Below, piece after piece: positions 5,788 through 7,887 of a DNA stretch of 7,887 nucleotides (the stretch's first letter is position 1; each line of letters opens with the position of its first letter). This DNA is from Aquificaceae bacterium (lineage in GTDB: Bacteria; Aquificota; Aquificia; Aquificales; Aquificaceae): NCBI GenBank assembly GCA_027014185.1, contig JALWEK010000176.1, positions 1 to 7,887 on the forward strand. Direction: 5' to 3'. Made by a program: the position numbers and the translations under genes. The notes beneath the pieces are model-generated. The model was not told the origin of the DNA, ran no database searches, and worked only from the letters and a program-made list of their open reading frames with translations.

Positions 5788-6371
5788 TGAAGCGCCTTTG
5801 GTTAGTTTTTACTATCCTTACGGTTATCCTCTCTTTGTCCTGCGAAAGGAAGGAGGAGTTCAACGGGACACTATACGACAAGCCGGCTAAAGAGTTCTGC
5901 CTAACCGGATGGAAGGAAGGTAAGGAGAGGAAGGTCTGTCTCTCGGACTTCAGAGGTAAGGTGGTCCTCATGTTCTTCGGCTACACCCACTGCCCCGATG
6001 TGTGTCCGGCCGCCCTCCAGACGCTCGCAAAGACGATGAACCTTCTGGACGAGGAGGAGAGGAGCAAGGTTCAGGTGGTATTCATAAGTGTGGATCCAGA
6101 GAGGGACACCCCCGAGGTAGCACAGAAGTACGCAGAGTTCTTCAACCCTAGCTTCATAGGACTTACCGGGACTCCCGACGAGATCGAAAAGGCGGCCAAG
6201 GATTACATGGCCTTCTACAAGAAGGTCGAGGGCCAGTCGGAGGGAGGATACCTCGTAGATCACACAGCCTACATATACCTGATAACCCCCGACGGGGTCC
6301 TCAAGCTCATTTACCCTTCCACCAAGCAGAAGCCCGAGCTGATGGTGGAGGACATAAAGAAGTTCCTTTAG
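5784..6371 (+). CDS. sco: Sco (SCO1/SenC/PrrC) copper chaperone lipoprotein
   Basis: This 195-aa Sco protein delivers copper to, or reduces, the CuA site of cytochrome oxidase subunit II. It has a hydrophobic N-terminus (5-18) ending in LSLSC, so Cys20 is probably lipidated, although Ser at -3 is not the usual lipobox residue. The thioredoxin-like Sco core follows, with GKVVLMFFGYTHCPDVCP (58-75). Copper ligands are C70, C74 and H160 (in VDHTAYIYLI). FISVDPERDTPE (100-111) is also characteristic. Two extra Cys, 39 and 52, flank the first beta hairpin. The start offers two adjacent ATGs (5784 and 5787); the first overlaps the ODP stop, and no ribosome binding site is at proper distance, so it is either coupled or leaderless. 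PCuAC follows 9 nt later, its ribosome site overlapping the sco stop codon. Confidence 0.93.
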   Translation: MMKRLWLVFTILTVILSLSCERKEEFNGTLYDKPAKEFCLTGWKEGKERKVCLSDFRGKVVLMFFGYTHCPDVCPAALQTLAKTMNLLDEEERSKVQVVFISVDPERDTPEVAQKYAEFFNPSFIGLTGTPDEIEKAAKDYMAFYKKVEGQSEGGYLVDHTAYIYLITPDGVLKLIYPSTKQKPELMVEDIKKFL

Positions 6372-6375
6372 GAGG
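6370..6375 (+). promoter_or_regulatory. AGGAGG ribosome binding site overlapping the sco stop codon
   Basis: A perfect AGGAGG starts inside the TAG stop of sco (6369-6371) and lies 5 nt before the PCuAC ATG at 6381. It sets that start and couples the two genes. Confidence 0.85.
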
Positions 6376-6380
6376 ATGTT

Positions 6381-6803
6381 ATGAGAGTCTTAGCCCTTTT
6401 AATTCTGCTCTTTGGCTTCGCCCTTTCCAAGCCCAAGATCATAGTGGAAGACCCGTGGGTGAGGGCGGTCCCACCCGTATCTACCATGAGCGCAGCCTTC
6501 ATGAAGGTTAGGAACGCCGGGGACGAGGACGACTACCTGATCGGGGCGAGGTCAGAGGTATCCAAGATAACGGAGATTCACACTACCGTGATGGAAGACG
6601 GGATGATGAAGATGCGTAGGATACACGAGGTCAGGGTGCCGGCGGGCGGGCTTGTGGAGTTCAAGCCTATGGGTAAGCATATAATGCTTATAGACCTAAA
6701 GAGACCCCTGAAGGCTGGGGAGAAGATCAGGATAACGCTCATCTTCAAGAAGAGCGGAGAGATAACCGTAGAAGCTCCCGTTAGAAAGATGGGTATGCGT
6801 TAG
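6381..6803 (+). CDS. PCu(A)C periplasmic Cu(I) chaperone
   Basis: This 140-aa protein belongs to the PCu(A)C/DUF461 family, a cupredoxin-like periplasmic carrier that passes Cu(I) to CuA or to Sco. After a signal peptide (MRVLALLILLFGFALS, cleavage near residue 16), the mature part begins with IIVEDPWVRAVPP, a family hallmark. The copper motif HX10MX21HXM fits exactly: H67, M78, H100 and M102. Further Met residues at 71, 75 and 76 make the loop Met-rich and could give extra weak copper sites. No Met/His-rich C-terminal tail is present, though the end (RKMGMR) has two Met. The gene sits between sco and the TlpA-like gene, the expected context for CuA assembly. Confidence 0.93.
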   Translation: MRVLALLILLFGFALSKPKIIVEDPWVRAVPPVSTMSAAFMKVRNAGDEDDYLIGARSEVSKITEIHTTVMEDGMMKMRRIHEVRVPAGGLVEFKPMGKHIMLIDLKRPLKAGEKIRITLIFKKSGEITVEAPVRKMGMR

Positions 6804-6806
6804 TAG

Positions 6807-7259
6807 ATGAGAGGTCTCCTGGCTGTAATCCTGCTGTTGCTCCTCTCCTGTTCCGGGGATTCGATATACAAGCTCAAGGTGAGGGACCTCTCCGGAAGGG
6901 AGGTCAGCCTCGAGAGTTACAGGGGGAAACCCCTCATAGTTTACGTTTGGTCTGGAACGTGTATAGGCCACACCGAAGATCTCAAGAGGCTAGTTAAGAT
7001 CTACCCCAAGCTCGGTAAGGATGTAAACCTGATATCCATAGCGATAATGATGGACGAGTCCGATGTGAAAGAGGTTCTAAGGAAGAACGGCATAAAACCG
7101 AACTTCCCCATTTACGCCGATCCGAGAGGTGAGTTCTCAGAGAAGGTAACCCTAATATTCCTGCCGGCCACCATAAAGATAGACGAGAGGGGCAACGTAA
7201 GTGGGAACTACCCGAAACTGCCCCAGGATCTAATCTCTCTTATACCTTCCCATAAGTGA
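6807..7259 (+). CDS. TlpA/ResA-like thioredoxin-fold lipoprotein with CxxH active site
   Basis: This 150-aa protein has a lipoprotein signal (MRGLLAVILLLLLSC, lipobox LLSC, Cys15), so it should be anchored facing the periplasm. The body is a thioredoxin-like fold of the TlpA/ResA/AhpC-TSA group: VRDLSGREVSLESYRGKP (25-42), then strand LIVYVW (43-48), then the active-site helix. Where TlpA has WCxxC it has SGTCIGH, that is C52-x-x-H55. A cis-proline in FLPATIKID (P120) is kept. With one active-site Cys it cannot be a normal disulfide oxidoreductase; it may bind copper through C52/H55 or act as a one-Cys thiol protein. It begins 3 nt after PCuAC, after a doubled TAG stop, with no clear ribosome site, so translation is probably coupled. 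Its last 30 bases overlap the convergent PEBP gene. Confidence 0.85.
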   Translation: MRGLLAVILLLLLSCSGDSIYKLKVRDLSGREVSLESYRGKPLIVYVWSGTCIGHTEDLKRLVKIYPKLGKDVNLISIAIMMDESDVKEVLRKNGIKPNFPIYADPRGEFSEKVTLIFLPATIKIDERGNVSGNYPKLPQDLISLIPSHK

Positions 7260-7754
7260 TCCCTCCCCTAGGATGTGGGCCCTCATCCTGTCCTCTACCT
7301 GCCTCCTCGTCGCTTTTGGTGGGAGGTTTAAGCTCTCAACATCGAGGGCGTAAACCTTGAAGAAGTACCTGTGGTAGCCGTGCCCCTTTGGTGGACAGGG
7401 GCCTCCGTAGCCGACGTAGCCAAAGTCGTTCATCCCCTGCTTCACACCGTCTATCTGGTCCGCCTTCGGAATCCCCTCCTCGAGCTCCCTAATCTCCGAG
7501 GGGATGTCGTAAATCACCCAGTGGGTGAAGGTCCCTATAGGGGCGTCCGGGTCGTCCACTATTATCACGAAGCTCCTGGTTCCCTCGGGCACTTCGGACC
7601 ACCGCAGGGGCGGGGAGATGTCCACCCCATCGCAGGTGTACCTGACAGGTATTACCTCTCCCTCCCTAAAGGCATCGCTCTCCACCTTCATGCTTTTTCC
7701 TCCCGCTACGGCCACGCTTATACCGAATAGGGTGGGAAGCAGGAAACCCAACAT
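7230..7754 (-). CDS. YbhB/YbcL (PEBP) family protein, probably exported
   Basis: This 174-aa protein is a bacterial phosphatidylethanolamine-binding-protein homologue. Family motifs are plain: CDGVDISPPLRW (41-52), DDPDAP (67-72) with THW (77-79), and YGGPCPPKGHGYHRY (116-130), together forming the anion-binding pocket. The end (SLMGRYKR) is the usual family terminus. Residues 1-18 are hydrophobic and end in AVAGG, like a signal peptide, but lack an N-terminal positive charge; an internal Met at 22 would give a cytoplasmic form. I keep the ATG at 7754 because GGGGGAAGG precedes it closely. The biochemical role of bacterial PEBP proteins is not settled. The gene stands alone, running tail-to-tail into the TlpA-like gene with a 30-bp coding overlap. 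Confidence 0.92.
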   Translation of the reverse strand: MLGFLLPTLFGISVAVAGGKSMKVESDAFREGEVIPVRYTCDGVDISPPLRWSEVPEGTRSFVIIVDDPDAPIGTFTHWVIYDIPSEIRELEEGIPKADQIDGVKQGMNDFGYVGYGGPCPPKGHGYHRYFFKVYALDVESLNLPPKATRRQVEDRMRAHILGEGSLMGRYKRD

Positions 7755-7772
7755 ACCTTCCCCCTCTGATTA

Positions 7773-7801
7773 ATTATAAGCCTCAGAGATTCTACTTCCA
7801 G
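7773..7801 (-). promoter_or_regulatory. Candidate promoter of the PEBP gene
   Basis: On the minus strand TATAAT (7778-7773) is a perfect -10, with start of transcription expected near 7766 and a short leader carrying GGGGGAAGG before the ATG at 7754. At 17 bp upstream is CTGGAA (7801-7796), only 3 of 6 for a -35. A 7-bp inverted repeat (AAGCCTC 7778-7784, GAGGCTT 7801-7807) spans the spacer. Confidence 0.55.
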
Positions 7802-7821
7802 AGGCTTTGGGAGACAACGAT

Positions 7822-7850
7822 TATAAAACCACTTGACAAAGTGTTTTATA
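7822..7850. promoter_or_regulatory. Imperfect dyad over the -35 box: candidate operator
   Basis: TATAAAACCACTT (7822-7834), a GACA centre (7835-7838) and AAGTGTTTTATA (7839-7850) form an inverted repeat of 12 bp, broken only by one extra C in the left arm. It covers the whole -35 box of the rightward promoter. No T-run follows in either direction, so it is not a terminator. A repressor or activator site is the likely reading; it does not match CIRCE. Confidence 0.5.
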
Positions 7851-7861
7851 GGTGGTATATT
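7833..7861 (+). promoter_or_regulatory. Strong vegetative promoter directed out of the right edge
   Basis: TTGACA (7833-7838) is a perfect -35, followed by a 17-bp spacer and TATATT (7856-7861), 5 of 6 for the -10. Transcription would start near A7868. The leader ends at the window edge in AAAGAGG (7881-7887), a Shine-Dalgarno-like stretch, so the start codon of the driven gene should lie within about ten bases beyond the window. Which gene it is cannot be seen. Confidence 0.8.
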
Positions 7862-7887
7862 AATCCCAGCTACAGGTGAGAAAGAGG

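Noticed and set aside
7371..7773. Two overlapping plus-strand open frames opposite the PEBP gene
   Set aside because: They are shadows of the PEBP gene, which carries clear family motifs on the other strand.
7822..7850. Dyad read as an intrinsic terminator
   Set aside because: The stem is AT-rich and no run of T follows in either direction; it coincides with a consensus -35 box.
1..7887. Search for insertion sequences, CRISPR repeats, attachment sites and long direct repeats
   Set aside because: No tandem or interspersed repeats, transposase or integrase motifs were seen by eye.

Overview
The window looks like a piece of a compact genome from a thermophilic, respiring bacterium, most likely of the Aquificota (Aquifex/Hydrogenobacter type). 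This is inferred, not proven. The signs are a TtuA-type tRNA thiolase (2-thioribothymidine, a thermophile modification), proteins rich in Glu, Lys and Arg with much AGG/AGA and ATA codon use, genes packed with 4-nt ATGA overlaps or tail-to-tail coding overlaps, and Sco/PCuAC copper chaperones that point to a CuA-type cytochrome oxidase. No insertion sequence, CRISPR array, phage gene or rRNA was seen, and no gap between genes exceeds about 140 bp.

Layout, left to right. Minus strand, 1922 down to 1: a cytoplasmic alpha/beta hydrolase, a 68-aa orphan protein, ttuA, tRNA-Arg(ACG), and possibly the first ten codons of another gene. Plus strand, 1950-2804: an exported alpha/beta hydrolase, divergent from the first across only 27 bp. 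Minus strand, 4960 down to 2797: a GspL-like actin-fold membrane protein, a GspM-like bitopic protein and a SAM-dependent methyltransferase, each overlapping the next by 4 nt. Plus strand, 5029-7259: an ODP-type di-iron metallo-beta-lactamase-fold protein, a Sco protein, a PCuAC copper chaperone and a TlpA-like lipoprotein with a CxxH active site. Minus strand, 7754-7230: an exported YbhB/PEBP protein. At the right edge a canonical promoter (TTGACA-17-TATATT), wrapped in an imperfect dyad, points out of the window.

How the genes work together. The ODP-Sco-PCuAC-TlpA-like cluster reads as an oxygen-handling and copper-delivery operon: PCuAC and Sco are known to metallate the CuA centre of cytochrome oxidase, the last gene would be the thiol or copper partner, and ODP would bind or sense O2 in the cytoplasm. 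GspL and GspM form the inner-membrane assembly platform of a type II secretion or pseudopilus machine. TtuA thiolates T54 of tRNAs, and its own reading frame runs into a tRNA gene that is a likely substrate.

Most worth a second look: the ttuA stop codon inside the tRNA; the CxxH thioredoxin-like lipoprotein beside Sco; a perfect 6-bp hairpin with a GAAA loop next to the ODP ribosome binding site; and the dyad over the right-edge promoter.
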